55,712 nt of DNA, taken from the NCBI GenBank assembly GCA_026692665.1, contig JAPLOF010000021.1, forward strand, positions 1 to 55,712, read 5' to 3'. Below the pieces are notes generated by a model. The model saw only the letters and a list, made by a program, of their open reading frames with translations, was not told where the DNA came from and did not search any database. The stretch is from Planctomycetota bacterium (lineage in GTDB: Bacteria > Planctomycetota > UBA1135 > GCA-002686595). The translations under genes and the position numbers were made by a program. This document shows positions 42,792 through 50,530 of this stretch, piece by piece (the first letter of the stretch is position 1; the number at the start of each line of letters is the position of its first letter).

Positions 42792-43985
42792 TCAGTCGCC
42801 CGCGGGGGCGGCCTTCTCGTCGGCGAGCAGTTCGACCGAGAGCAGCGCCTGCGCGCCCTCGACGACGACGCTCGCTCCGCGCGCCCAGTCGTCGGTGATC
42901 ACCCAGCCTCCCGTCGCGGGATGGGCGAGGTCGACGGGTTCACGCGCGAGCTGGTTCGGTTCGCGGGCGACCCAGCACCACGCCCGACCCGCGGTGCGGA
43001 CGACGGCTGTCGACGGCAGGAGCACTCCGTCCAGCGCACGAAGGGACGTCGCGAGACGCGCGACGAGCGCTTCACCAGCTCGCAGGTCCGAGGCCTCTCC
43101 GCGCAGACGAACGACGAGCACGCGGTTCCCTCCCGGGCCGGCGCGTGTCGCGACCTCGACGGCCTCGAGCCACCGATAGGGGTGTGCGATCGGCTGCACG
43201 CGGAGCTCGCGCGCCGAGGCGGAGGCGCCCAGCGGCAACTCGATCTCGGCGAGCGGCGCGCCGCGGCGCACGATCCGCAGGATCGGCGCGCCCGCTTCGA
43301 GCGCTTCGCCCGGGCTGGAGAGGACTTCCAGCACCTCGCCTGCGCCCTCGAGCCGCAGCGGAACCGCCGTGAGTGCACCTTCTGCGCTGACAACGACCGT
43401 TTCCAGGCGTTTTTCCTCGGCCTGCGCGGCGTTCTGGCGCACTCGAGCCAGGCTCAGGCGCGACTGGACTTCCTCGAGGGCCTTGTCCGACACCGCCTTG
43501 TCCAGCTCGTTCAGCCGCTTGGCGCGCTCGAGTTCCCGCTCTGCCGTGCGAACCTCCTCCGCGGCCACGGCGGCTTCCGCGCGCGCTTGCGCCGATCGCG
43601 CAGCCAGATCGAGGCGCTCGGCGACCGAGAGACGCGGGAGGATCGAACCCGGAGCGACGCCATCGGTGAGCACGGCGCCCACTCCCGGCCACGCTCCGGA
43701 GGCGACCAGCGTTCCGCTGACCGGCGCGCGCAAGACGAAGATCTGCGAGGAATCCTCGACAACGCGTCCGCGGAGCTCGACTTCGTCGCGCGTGCTCGCG
43801 ACCTCGAGCGGCGCCAGGACGATGCCCAGCCGCTGGCGTGTTTCCGCGTCGAGCGTCAGGCCATCGACCGACACGTCAGCGTGCGCCGCGTCGAGAGAAG
43901 GCGGCTCGGTTTGCTCGTGATCGCACGCGCCGAGCATGAGCGCGAGTGCACAGGCGAGCGTGGGTCCCGGATTCGAGCATCTCAT
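42792..43985 (-). CDS. RND periplasmic adaptor (membrane fusion) lipoprotein
   Basis: A 397-residue protein. Signal peptide with lipobox LGAC (Cys21). Then an N-terminal barrel strand (TRDEVELRGRVVEDSSQIFVLRAPVSGTLVAS), a coiled-coil hairpin (LDLAARSAQARAEAAVAAEEVRTAERELERAKRLNELDKAVSDKALEEVQSRL), the second half of the lipoyl domain (GALTAVPLRLEGAGEVLEVLSSPGEALEAGAPILRIV), a beta-barrel and a membrane-proximal domain (VLLPSTAVVRTAGRAWCWV). This is the CusB/CzcB-type architecture linking permease and outer-membrane factor. No Met-rich N-terminal metal site is present. The start overlaps the stop of the outer-membrane factor gene (ATGA). Confidence 0.9.
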   Translation of the reverse strand: MRCSNPGPTLACALALMLGACDHEQTEPPSLDAAHADVSVDGLTLDAETRQRLGIVLAPLEVASTRDEVELRGRVVEDSSQIFVLRAPVSGTLVASGAWPGVGAVLTDGVAPGSILPRLSVAERLDLAARSAQARAEAAVAAEEVRTAERELERAKRLNELDKAVSDKALEEVQSRLSLARVRQNAAQAEEKRLETVVVSAEGALTAVPLRLEGAGEVLEVLSSPGEALEAGAPILRIVRRGAPLAEIELPLGASASARELRVQPIAHPYRWLEAVEVATRAGPGGNRVLVVRLRGEASDLRAGEALVARLATSLRALDGVLLPSTAVVRTAGRAWCWVAREPNQLAREPVDLAHPATGGWVITDDWARGASVVVEGAQALLSVELLADEKAAPAGD

Positions 43986-45376
43986 GGCTGCATCCTCTTC
44001 GGCTCGACTTGAAGGGCGTGCTCGAGAGCCCGCTCGAGCGTCGTCTGCGCGAGCTGCGCGCGCAGCAGCGCCTCGATGCGCAACTGCTCGGCTTCGAGCT
44101 CCCTGCGCCTCGCGATCAGGAGCTCCAGGCGGTCGCTTTCGCCGGCCGCGACCAGCGCGACGACGTCCGTCCTCCTCCGAGCCGCGCGGGCGAGCACGTC
44201 TTCGGACGCATCCAGCTCGGCGCGGCGGCGCTCGAACGCCTGGAGTGCCACCTGGATTTCGCCGATGGCGCGCGCCTGCAGCTCCTCGAAGGCGGCCTGA
44301 CTCGCGGCACGTCGTGCTTCGGCCTCCGCGATCTCGCCCTGGTGCTGGTGGAAGATCGGGAGTTCGAAGGACAGGCCCAGTTGCCACTTGGTCGTCCCTT
44401 GATCGAACTGGAATCCAGGCCCGAGCCGCAGGTCAGGACGCGCACGCTCGACCTCCAGCGCCAGTGCCCGCTCGGCCACCGCGTAGGCGGCGAGACCTCG
44501 CAGGAGATCGGTGCGGCCCGTCAGTCCGATCGCGAGAGCTGCGCGCGAGTCCGTCGGCGCCGCCCCGATCCGCTCGAACTCGTCCGCCTCGAGCTCGACG
44601 GACGCCAAGGCATCCGATCCCACGCCGACGGCCGCCGCGAGCCGCGCGCGCTCTTCGACCCGGGCCGGCCCGAGAGCCTCGACGGAGCGGGCCGCGCGTT
44701 CGCGATCGTCCTCGATGGACCGCAGGTCGAGCCTCGAGATCGATCCGGCGGCGAAACGCGCGCGGACCATGGCGAGTTCCTCGTCCGACAGTGCCAACGT
44801 GCGCATCGCGAGCTCCCGCGCGCGGTCGCCGGCGAGAACGGCGAGCAACGAATCCCGCACCCGCAGGCGCGCCTCCCACGCCGCTTCCAGCGGTGCGAGG
44901 CGCGCTTCGGCGACTTCCGCCGCGGCGAGGTCCTGCTGCCTCTCGCGCCGCGAGCCGGTCTGCAACGGCAACCAGGCCTGCAGCCCGAGGACCCACGGGT
45001 TCGCTCCCGCGGCCGCGTTGGTCGCGAGCTCGGGTTGGATCGAGAGCTCGGGGTTGTCCCGCTGCGCGGCCTTGCGCTGACCGGCGCGGGTCACGCCCTC
45101 CTCGGCACGGAGACGCACGATGGTCGGATCGCAACTCACCGCCGCCGCCCACAGTGAGTCGAGGCCCCAACGCGGAGGCGGGTACTCGAGGTGCATGTCC
45201 TCGCGCGCGAAGCGCACGAGCTCGGGGTCGTCGAGCCGGCGAGCCAGGTAGCGCTCGGCGCTTTGCGCCGGATCCAGTGGCCGAGGTTCGTAGCTCGCGC
45301 AGCCGCACACCAACGCGAGGAGTGCGGGGGCGGTGCGTCTTGCGAGCGACCGGCGCTCTGGATCTCGTTCACGCAT
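43982..45376 (-). CDS. TolC/CusC-like outer-membrane efflux lipoprotein
   Basis: A 464-residue protein. Signal peptide with Cys27 in CGCAS, an unconventional lipobox. The family repeats are visible: DNPELSIQPELATN ... NPWVLGLQAWLPLQTGSRRERQQDLAAAEVAEARL in the first half and RARPDLRLGPGFQFDQGTTKWQLGLSFELPIFHQHQGEIAEAEARRAAS in the second, each followed by long helices. Such proteins form trimeric outer-membrane channels. First gene of the efflux operon, divergent from the two-component genes with a 122-nt shared control region. ATG 45376 has SD AAGGAG 9 nt upstream. Confidence 0.88.
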   Translation of the reverse strand: MRERDPERRSLARRTAPALLALVCGCASYEPRPLDPAQSAERYLARRLDDPELVRFAREDMHLEYPPPRWGLDSLWAAAVSCDPTIVRLRAEEGVTRAGQRKAAQRDNPELSIQPELATNAAAGANPWVLGLQAWLPLQTGSRRERQQDLAAAEVAEARLAPLEAAWEARLRVRDSLLAVLAGDRARELAMRTLALSDEELAMVRARFAAGSISRLDLRSIEDDRERAARSVEALGPARVEERARLAAAVGVGSDALASVELEADEFERIGAAPTDSRAALAIGLTGRTDLLRGLAAYAVAERALALEVERARPDLRLGPGFQFDQGTTKWQLGLSFELPIFHQHQGEIAEAEARRAASQAAFEELQARAIGEIQVALQAFERRRAELDASEDVLARAARRRTDVVALVAAGESDRLELLIARRRELEAEQLRIEALLRAQLAQTTLERALEHALQVEPKRMQP

Positions 45377-45400
45377 CGCGCTCCGCTCCTTCTGGATCCC

Positions 45401-45412
45401 ACGGTAGACCGT
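45401..45412. promoter_or_regulatory. Divergent control region: palindrome and minus-strand -10 candidate
   Basis: ACGGT AG ACCGT is a 12-bp palindrome in the centre of the 122-nt region between the efflux operon and the response regulator gene. Its minus-strand reading contains TACCGT, a TANNNT hexamer 24 nt before ATG 45376. A second, looser inverted repeat CCTGA-N8-TCAGG is at 45433-45450. One of these could be the site of the adjacent response regulator; this is inference. Confidence 0.3.
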
Positions 45413-45483
45413 CCCATCCTGGCGATCGAGTGCCTGACGAACTCTTCAGGGTGCCGATCGGATCACGCCTGCGGCGGAACGCG

Positions 45484-45489
45484 TACGAT
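45484..45489 (+). promoter_or_regulatory. TANNNT -10-like hexamer (TACGAT), 9 nt before the response regulator
   Basis: TACGAT precedes ATG 45499 by 9 nt; no SD is visible in that space. Confidence 0.35.
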
Positions 45490-45498
45490 CCCTGCGCG

Positions 45499-46182
45499 AT
45501 GCGTGTCCTCCTGGTCGAAGACGAGCGCAAGGTTCGCGACTCCATCGCGGAGGGCTTGCAGTCCGAGGGTTTCGAGGTCGATGTCGCCGACACGGGCTCC
45601 CACGGGTTCGCGCGCCTGCGCGATGCCCCGCCGGACGTGCTGATCCTCGACCTCGGCTTGCCCGATCTGGACGGACTCGACGTCCTGCGCGACCTGCGCG
45701 CCTCGGGTTCGCGCATGCCGGTCCTGGTGCTCACCGCGCGCGATGCGCTCGAGGAGCGGCTCGCGGGGCTCGACGGCGGAGCGGACGACTACCTGGTCAA
45801 GCCCTTCGCCTTCAGCGAACTCTTGGCCCGCGTGCGCGCACTCTTGCGCCGCGGACGCACGGAAACCGTGATGCAGCTCGTCCATCTGGACCTGGAGCTC
45901 GATCTCGTCCGTCGCAGGGCTTGTCGCGCCGGTGAGGAGCTCGTGCTCACGACCAAGGAGTTCGAGCTCCTGGAGCTCCTCTTGCGTCATGCCGGCGGAA
46001 CGGTCTCCCGCAAGGCGATCGCCGAGGTCGTCTGGCGGCAGGTGTCGCGCGCCACCCCGCTCGACAACGTGATCGACGTGCACATGGCACGCCTGCGTCG
46101 CAAGGTGGACGATCCGTTCCCGCGAAGGTTGATCCGCACGGTGCGCGGCGTCGGTTTCCAGCTCGGAGACGGTCCGGCATGA
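45499..46182 (+). CDS. OmpR/CusR-type response regulator
   Basis: A 227-residue protein. Receiver domain with LLVEDE (acidic pair), phospho-acceptor Asp51 in LILDLGLPD, Thr in LVLTARD and Lys in YLVKPFAF. C-terminal winged helix: LTTKEFELLELLLRHAGGTVSRKAIAEVVW and DNVIDVHMARLRRKVD ... IRTVRGVGFQL. Close in layout to CusR/CopR metal regulators. It is divergent from the efflux operon, its likely target, and its stop overlaps the kinase start (ATGA). Confidence 0.92.
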   Translation: MRVLLVEDERKVRDSIAEGLQSEGFEVDVADTGSHGFARLRDAPPDVLILDLGLPDLDGLDVLRDLRASGSRMPVLVLTARDALEERLAGLDGGADDYLVKPFAFSELLARVRALLRRGRTETVMQLVHLDLELDLVRRRACRAGEELVLTTKEFELLELLLRHAGGTVSRKAIAEVVWRQVSRATPLDNVIDVHMARLRRKVDDPFPRRLIRTVRGVGFQLGDGPA

Positions 46183-47597
46183 ACCGCTGGCGCTCGAGCG
46201 TTCGACTGCGCCTCGCGACACTGTACGTCGCGGGCCTGGGCGTGGTCCTCCTCCTGTTCGGGAGTTGCGTGTTCGTGCTGGTGCGCGCGCGCGTGATGCA
46301 GTCCGTCGAGGTTCGGTCGCAGGCGGAGCTCGCGCGGCTGGCGAGCTACCTGCAACAAGAGGGCATCTCCACATCCGAGGAGATGGAGGAGCCGGGCTAC
46401 GAGCCGTACCTGGTCGTGGGTCCGGATGGATCCGCCCTGTATGCATCCTCGACCTGGAGGGACCTCGGGCTTCCGCAAGCGCCGCGCGAGCTCGCCCCAG
46501 CGGGCGGTGGCGAAGCACGCGAGCCGGCCCTGCACGTCTCTTCCCTGAGCTTCCGCTGCGCGAACCAGGACGTGACCGCCTACGTGGCCATCGACACCGG
46601 CGACACGCGCCGCTCGCTCTCGATCCTGATGGCCGTCCTGCTCGGAGGCACGGCGGCCGCGCTCGTCGCCGCGCTGTTCCTCGGGTACTGGCTCGCGGGG
46701 CGCGCGCTCGCGCCGGTCGCGGCGTTGGCTCGCGCCGCCGAGCGCGTCGGTGTCGGGGACGTCACTGCGCGGCTGCCCGTGGGCGTCGCGCAGGACGAGT
46801 TCGACAGGCTCGCGGAAGCCTTCAACGCCGTGCTCGAGCGCCTGCAGACGGCGATCGAGGAATTGCGCCGTTTCAGCTCGAACGTGTCGCACGAGTTGCG
46901 GACGCCTCTGGCTGCGATGCGCTCTGTCGGCGAGCAGGCACTGCGTCGGGGCACGGACGCGCGCGGTGAAGAGGCTATCGGCAGCATGCTCGAGGAAGTG
47001 GACCGGTTGACGAGCCTCATCGAGCAACTACTCGCTCTCGCGCGCACCGAAGCCACGGGTGCCGGGGAGCAAGGGAATCCGGTCGATCCGGCCGCGGTCG
47101 CGCGCGAAGTCGTCAACGCGTGCCTCGTCCTGGCCGAAGAGCGCGAGCAGGAGCTCGTGTGCGAGCTCGAGGAAGGACTCGTCGTGACTGCGCACCCCCT
47201 CCTCCTCCGACAGGCCCTGTACAACCTCCTCGACAACGCGATCCGCTGCACGCCCCCTCGCGGCCACGTTCGGGTGCGCGTCCGCCGCCTGTCCAACGAC
47301 GAATCGGTCATCGAGGTCGTCGATGACGGCCCGGGAATCGCGCCCGAGGATCAGCAGAGGATCTTCACCCGTTTCGAGCGCGTCGATCGCGACGCGGCGG
47401 CATCGGGTGCGGGCCTGGGGCTGGCCATCGCCAAGCGCGCGATCGAGGCCTGCCGTGGCCGGATCGAACTCGCGAGCGCACTCGGCGTGGGCTCGTGCTT
47501 CCGCATCGTGTTGCTCCACGGCAGAGAAGCCGTTCCTCGCCGCGAGGAGCAGCGGCCCGTCCGCTTCTCACCCAACCAGGGAGTTTCCCATCCATGA
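46179..47597 (+). CDS. Sensor histidine kinase, CusS-like
   Basis: A 472-residue membrane kinase. TM1 is residues 12-36 (LATLYVAGLGVVLLLFGSCVFV), a periplasmic sensor covers 37-144, TM2 is 147-173. HAMP: RALAPVAALARAAERVGVGDVTARLP. HisKA with RRFSSNVSHELRTPLAAM (His238), then HATPase_c: NLLDNAIRCTP, VVDDGPGIAPED, SGAGLGLAIAKRAIEA. The order and spacing match heavy-metal sensor kinases. Overlaps of 4 nt with the regulator upstream and the PepSY gene downstream indicate one translationally coupled unit. Confidence 0.92.
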   Translation: MNRWRSSVRLRLATLYVAGLGVVLLLFGSCVFVLVRARVMQSVEVRSQAELARLASYLQQEGISTSEEMEEPGYEPYLVVGPDGSALYASSTWRDLGLPQAPRELAPAGGGEAREPALHVSSLSFRCANQDVTAYVAIDTGDTRRSLSILMAVLLGGTAAALVAALFLGYWLAGRALAPVAALARAAERVGVGDVTARLPVGVAQDEFDRLAEAFNAVLERLQTAIEELRRFSSNVSHELRTPLAAMRSVGEQALRRGTDARGEEAIGSMLEEVDRLTSLIEQLLALARTEATGAGEQGNPVDPAAVAREVVNACLVLAEEREQELVCELEEGLVVTAHPLLLRQALYNLLDNAIRCTPPRGHVRVRVRRLSNDESVIEVVDDGPGIAPEDQQRIFTRFERVDRDAAASGAGLGLAIAKRAIEACRGRIELASALGVGSCFRIVLLHGREAVPRREEQRPVRFSPNQGVSHP

Positions 47598-48193
47598 AAC
47601 GCGTTCCCACCGTCCTGTCTCTCGTCCTGGCCCTCGGCGGGCTGTCCGCTTGCGAAAGCCACGGTCAGCGTGCCGAGGAGGACCACGAGGTCCCCGTCAC
47701 GACCCAGCCCAAGGTCACGCTGTGCTCGGCGATCGCCACGGCACGACTGCAGGAGCCCGACGGCCGCGTGCTGTCGGCCGAAGTCGAGAACGAGGACGGC
47801 CGCGTGATCTGCAGCGTGCTCCTCTCCGTGGCCGGCGGCGCGCGTGAGGTCAACCTCGACGCGGAGAGCGGCGTCGTTCTCGGGACGGAGAACGAAGCGC
47901 TGGACAAGGAGGCCAGCACGTTGCTCGAGGAGATCGGCCGTGACCCCCGTCGGGCGACGACGAGCGCCACGCAGGCGATCGAGGCGGCGCTCAAGGTGGT
48001 CCCCGGCGCCTGGGCGCTCGAGGCCCAGTTGGCCAGCGAGGAGGGGTCGATCGTCTACGAGGTCCTCCTCGTGGACGGTCACGAGGGCAAGCTCGCCCGG
48101 ATCTCCGCCGCCGATGGACACCTGGTGAGCCTCTCCGACGCCGACGACGACGAGGAGGAGGACGAAGAGGGCGAAGCGAAGGAACGGGATTGA
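47594..48193 (+). CDS. PepSY-like lipoprotein
   Basis: A 199-residue protein. Signal peptide with lipobox LSAC (Cys20). Two PepSY-like repeats follow: LCSAIATARLQEPDGRVLSAEVENEDGRVICSVLL ... REVNLDAESGVVL and TSATQAIEAALKVVPGAWALEAQLASEEGSIVYEVLLV ... ARISAADGHLVSL. The C-terminus is strongly acidic (DADDDEEEDEEGEAKERD), which could bind cations. PepSY proteins often accompany metal-responsive two-component systems and may modulate the sensor in the periplasm; that role is inferred. Coupled to the kinase gene by ATGA. Confidence 0.8.
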   Translation: MKRVPTVLSLVLALGGLSACESHGQRAEEDHEVPVTTQPKVTLCSAIATARLQEPDGRVLSAEVENEDGRVICSVLLSVAGGAREVNLDAESGVVLGTENEALDKEASTLLEEIGRDPRRATTSATQAIEAALKVVPGAWALEAQLASEEGSIVYEVLLVDGHEGKLARISAADGHLVSLSDADDDEEEDEEGEAKERD

Positions 48194-48372
48194 ACGTCCG
48201 GACGTGCGGGACCCGACCGCCTGCGCCGGGCTGGAACCGAGCTCGAGGGCGGCCTGCGGGTCGTGGTTCGGGGCTGCCCGACCTGGGGTGCCGGCTGCGA
48301 ACTCGGCTCGGCTTTGGAACTCCATCCGGGGTGACGGCCACCCTGGAATGCTCGGACCCCGTCGCGACCCGT

Positions 48373-48398
48373 CCGGCCGGTACGAAGGTACCGGCCGG
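48373..48398. terminator. 11-bp hairpin after the two-component/PepSY operon
   Basis: CCGGCCGGTAC (48373-48383) and GTACCGGCCGG (48388-48398), loop GAAG. It lies 180 nt after the PepSY stop and 45 nt before the next gene. No T tract, so termination is inferred. Confidence 0.5.
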
Positions 48399-48417
48399 CT
48401 CGGGGGCTCCGCTCCTC

Positions 48418-48423
48418 TAGCCT
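48418..48423 (+). promoter_or_regulatory. TANNNT -10-like hexamer (TAGCCT), 19 nt before the sulfatase-fold gene
   Basis: TAGCCT lies between the hairpin and ATG 48443. It is the likely promoter of the sulfatase - PAP2-kinase - regulator operon. Confidence 0.3.
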
Positions 48424-48442
48424 CGTCCGCAGGTTGACCTGA

Positions 48443-50530
48443 ATGGCGAAATCGATCTGGCCCCGTGGACTGCGCACCAGGCTGCTCCTCTCCCTGTGGG
48501 TCATCCTCATGGGAGTCGGCGCGGCGACGCGGATCGGCCTGGCGCTGCACGGTTCCCTGGGATCCCGGCCGGGTGAGCTGCTCCAGGTCCTGGCGGCCGG
48601 CGCGGGCTACGACGCGCTCGTCGGACTCGTCCTGCTGACTCCGATCGCGCTCTTCCTCGCGCTCCGGTCGGGCGAGCGCGAGCGACCGCGCCTGCGCTTC
48701 GTGCTGCTGACGGTCTTCGCCGCCGCGGCGGTCTTCGGCGGTTTCGTCGAGTATTTCTTCTTCGACGAGTTCGACGCGCGCTTCAACCACGTCGCGCTCG
48801 ACTACCTCCTGTTCCCGGGAGAAGTCGCGGGCAACGTCTGGGAGAGCTACCCGGTCCCGCTGTACGTCGGACTCGCGCTGCTCGCCGGCGCGGGCTGCGC
48901 GTTCGGCGTCCAGCGTTTCCTGCGCGGCAGCGTGTCGACGCCCCGCGCCTGGCCCCGTCGCGCGCTGCACGCCCTCGCCGCGCTCGGCGCGGGCGCGGGC
49001 GCCGTCGCGCTGCTCTCCGTGATCCCCCCTCTCGCGTCCGGGAACCGCGCGACGGACGAAGTCGCCGCCAACGGACTCGTGCAGCTCGTGCGCGCGTTCC
49101 AGACGGCGAGCCTCGACTACGCCAGCTACTACCGCACGGTCCCCGAACCGGAGTTCGGCCAGCTCGTGCGGAGCGAAGTCGGCCTGCCGAACATCGCCGA
49201 TCCCGTGCGTCAGTTCCGCGCGGTCGAACGGCGCGAGAAGCCGCTCGACGTCGTCGTGATCCTGGGCGAGAGCTTCGGCTCCGAGTTCGTCGGCCGGCTG
49301 GGCGGAGCCAAGCCGTGCGCGCCAGGGCTCGAACGCTGGGCCGACCGCGGGCTGTTCCTCACGAACGTCGTCCCGACCGGCAATCGGACGGTGCGCGGCC
49401 TGGAGGGCGTCCTGTGCTCGTTCGTCCCGCTCCCGGGCGACTCGATCTGGAAGCGCGACAAGTCGGACGACGTGGCCAGCATCGCCCGGGTGCTGAAGGA
49501 CCAGGGCTATCGCACCGAGTTCGTGTACGGCGGCGACGGCGCCTTCGACGGCATGAAGTCGTTCGCGCTGCGCAACGGCTGGGACCAGTTCCACGAGGAC
49601 TCCCTGGTCGGCGAGTCGAGCTATCCCGAGGACGCGTTCCGCACGATCTGGGGCGTCGCGGACGAGCACATGTACGACGCCCTGCTCGAGCACCAGCGCG
49701 CGGCGGCGCGCGAGGGCGTCCCGCTGTTCGCCACGGCGCTGACCGTCAGCAACCACAAGCCGTTCCTCACGCCGGACAGCACGAGCGGACTGCGTGGCGC
49801 GAAGCTCGTGACCGCGGCCTGGCAGGCGGCGATCCTCCTGGTCCTGAGCGCGCTGGCCTGGCGATTCCTCGCCAAACCCGGCCGCAGGGCCTCGACCGCG
49901 ACGGTGATCACGATCGTGTGGACCGGGTTCCTGGTCGCCGCATGGACCGAGGCCCAGCCGCGCGACACGCGCGTGGCCGCGGTGCGCTACTCCGACCGCA
50001 CGCTGGCGGAGTACCTGGATCGAGCGAAGGCGGAGGGGCTCCTCGACCACACCGTCGTGCTGTTCGTCGGCGACCACGGCGCGCGCGTCTACGGATCCGA
50101 GGAGATCCCGGCCGCGAGCTACCGCGTCCCGGCGCTGTTCGTGGCACCCGACGCCAAGTACGCGGGCAAGACCATTCCGCGTCTGTGCTCTCAGGTCGAC
50201 CTCGCGCCGACGCTCCTCTCGCTCGCCGGGATCGACTACGCGGCGCCCTTCTTCGGGAGCGATCTCTTGAGCCTGCCGCCGGACGCTCCGGGCCGCGCGT
50301 GGCTCATCCACAACCGCAACATCGGACTCCTCACGGACACGAGCCTGACCGTGCTCGGCCTGCGCGGCACGACGACCTTCTATCGGCGCGACGGGCGCGA
50401 GTCCGACCGGTTCGAGCGGATTCCGGAATCCCCGGCGCTCCTGACCGATGCCGACCGGGCGGCCGCCGTGTTCCAGGCGGCATCGCTGCTCTACGAGGGC
50501 AGACGCTATCGTCTGCCGCATGTCCCCTAG
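48443..50530 (+). CDS. LtaS-like sulfatase-fold membrane enzyme with an inserted TM hairpin
   Basis: A 695-residue protein. Five N-terminal TM helices (about 12-32, 52-74, 84-105, 138-160, 175-195) precede an extracytoplasmic alkaline-phosphatase-superfamily domain: VVVILGESFGSEF (Glu276), PTGNRTVRGLEG with Thr316 as the nucleophile, FATALTVSNHKPF and VVLFVGDHGARVYG (Asp544, His545). This is the layout of lipoteichoic-acid synthase-like phosphoglycerol transferases and lipid A phosphoethanolamine transferases. Odd: between SNHKPF and RYSDRTLAEYL, where relatives have a short loop, residues 452-508 contain two hydrophobic helices (455-475, 484-503). Two crossings keep both halves on the same side. 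The product is probably a head-group-modified lipid or glycan. Its end overlaps the next gene by 11 nt. Confidence 0.85.
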   Translation: MAKSIWPRGLRTRLLLSLWVILMGVGAATRIGLALHGSLGSRPGELLQVLAAGAGYDALVGLVLLTPIALFLALRSGERERPRLRFVLLTVFAAAAVFGGFVEYFFFDEFDARFNHVALDYLLFPGEVAGNVWESYPVPLYVGLALLAGAGCAFGVQRFLRGSVSTPRAWPRRALHALAALGAGAGAVALLSVIPPLASGNRATDEVAANGLVQLVRAFQTASLDYASYYRTVPEPEFGQLVRSEVGLPNIADPVRQFRAVERREKPLDVVVILGESFGSEFVGRLGGAKPCAPGLERWADRGLFLTNVVPTGNRTVRGLEGVLCSFVPLPGDSIWKRDKSDDVASIARVLKDQGYRTEFVYGGDGAFDGMKSFALRNGWDQFHEDSLVGESSYPEDAFRTIWGVADEHMYDALLEHQRAAAREGVPLFATALTVSNHKPFLTPDSTSGLRGAKLVTAAWQAAILLVLSALAWRFLAKPGRRASTATVITIVWTGFLVAAWTEAQPRDTRVAAVRYSDRTLAEYLDRAKAEGLLDHTVVLFVGDHGARVYGSEEIPAASYRVPALFVAPDAKYAGKTIPRLCSQVDLAPTLLSLAGIDYAAPFFGSDLLSLPPDAPGRAWLIHNRNIGLLTDTSLTVLGLRGTTTFYRRDGRESDRFERIPESPALLTDADRAAAVFQAASLLYEGRRYRLPHVP
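50507..50512 (+). promoter_or_regulatory. TANNNT -10-like hexamer (TATCGT) inside the upstream gene, 7 nt before the PAP2-kinase start
   Basis: TATCGT lies in the last codons of the sulfatase-fold gene, 7 nt before ATG 50520. It may give an additional leaderless transcript for the kinase and regulator, or be chance. Confidence 0.25.
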
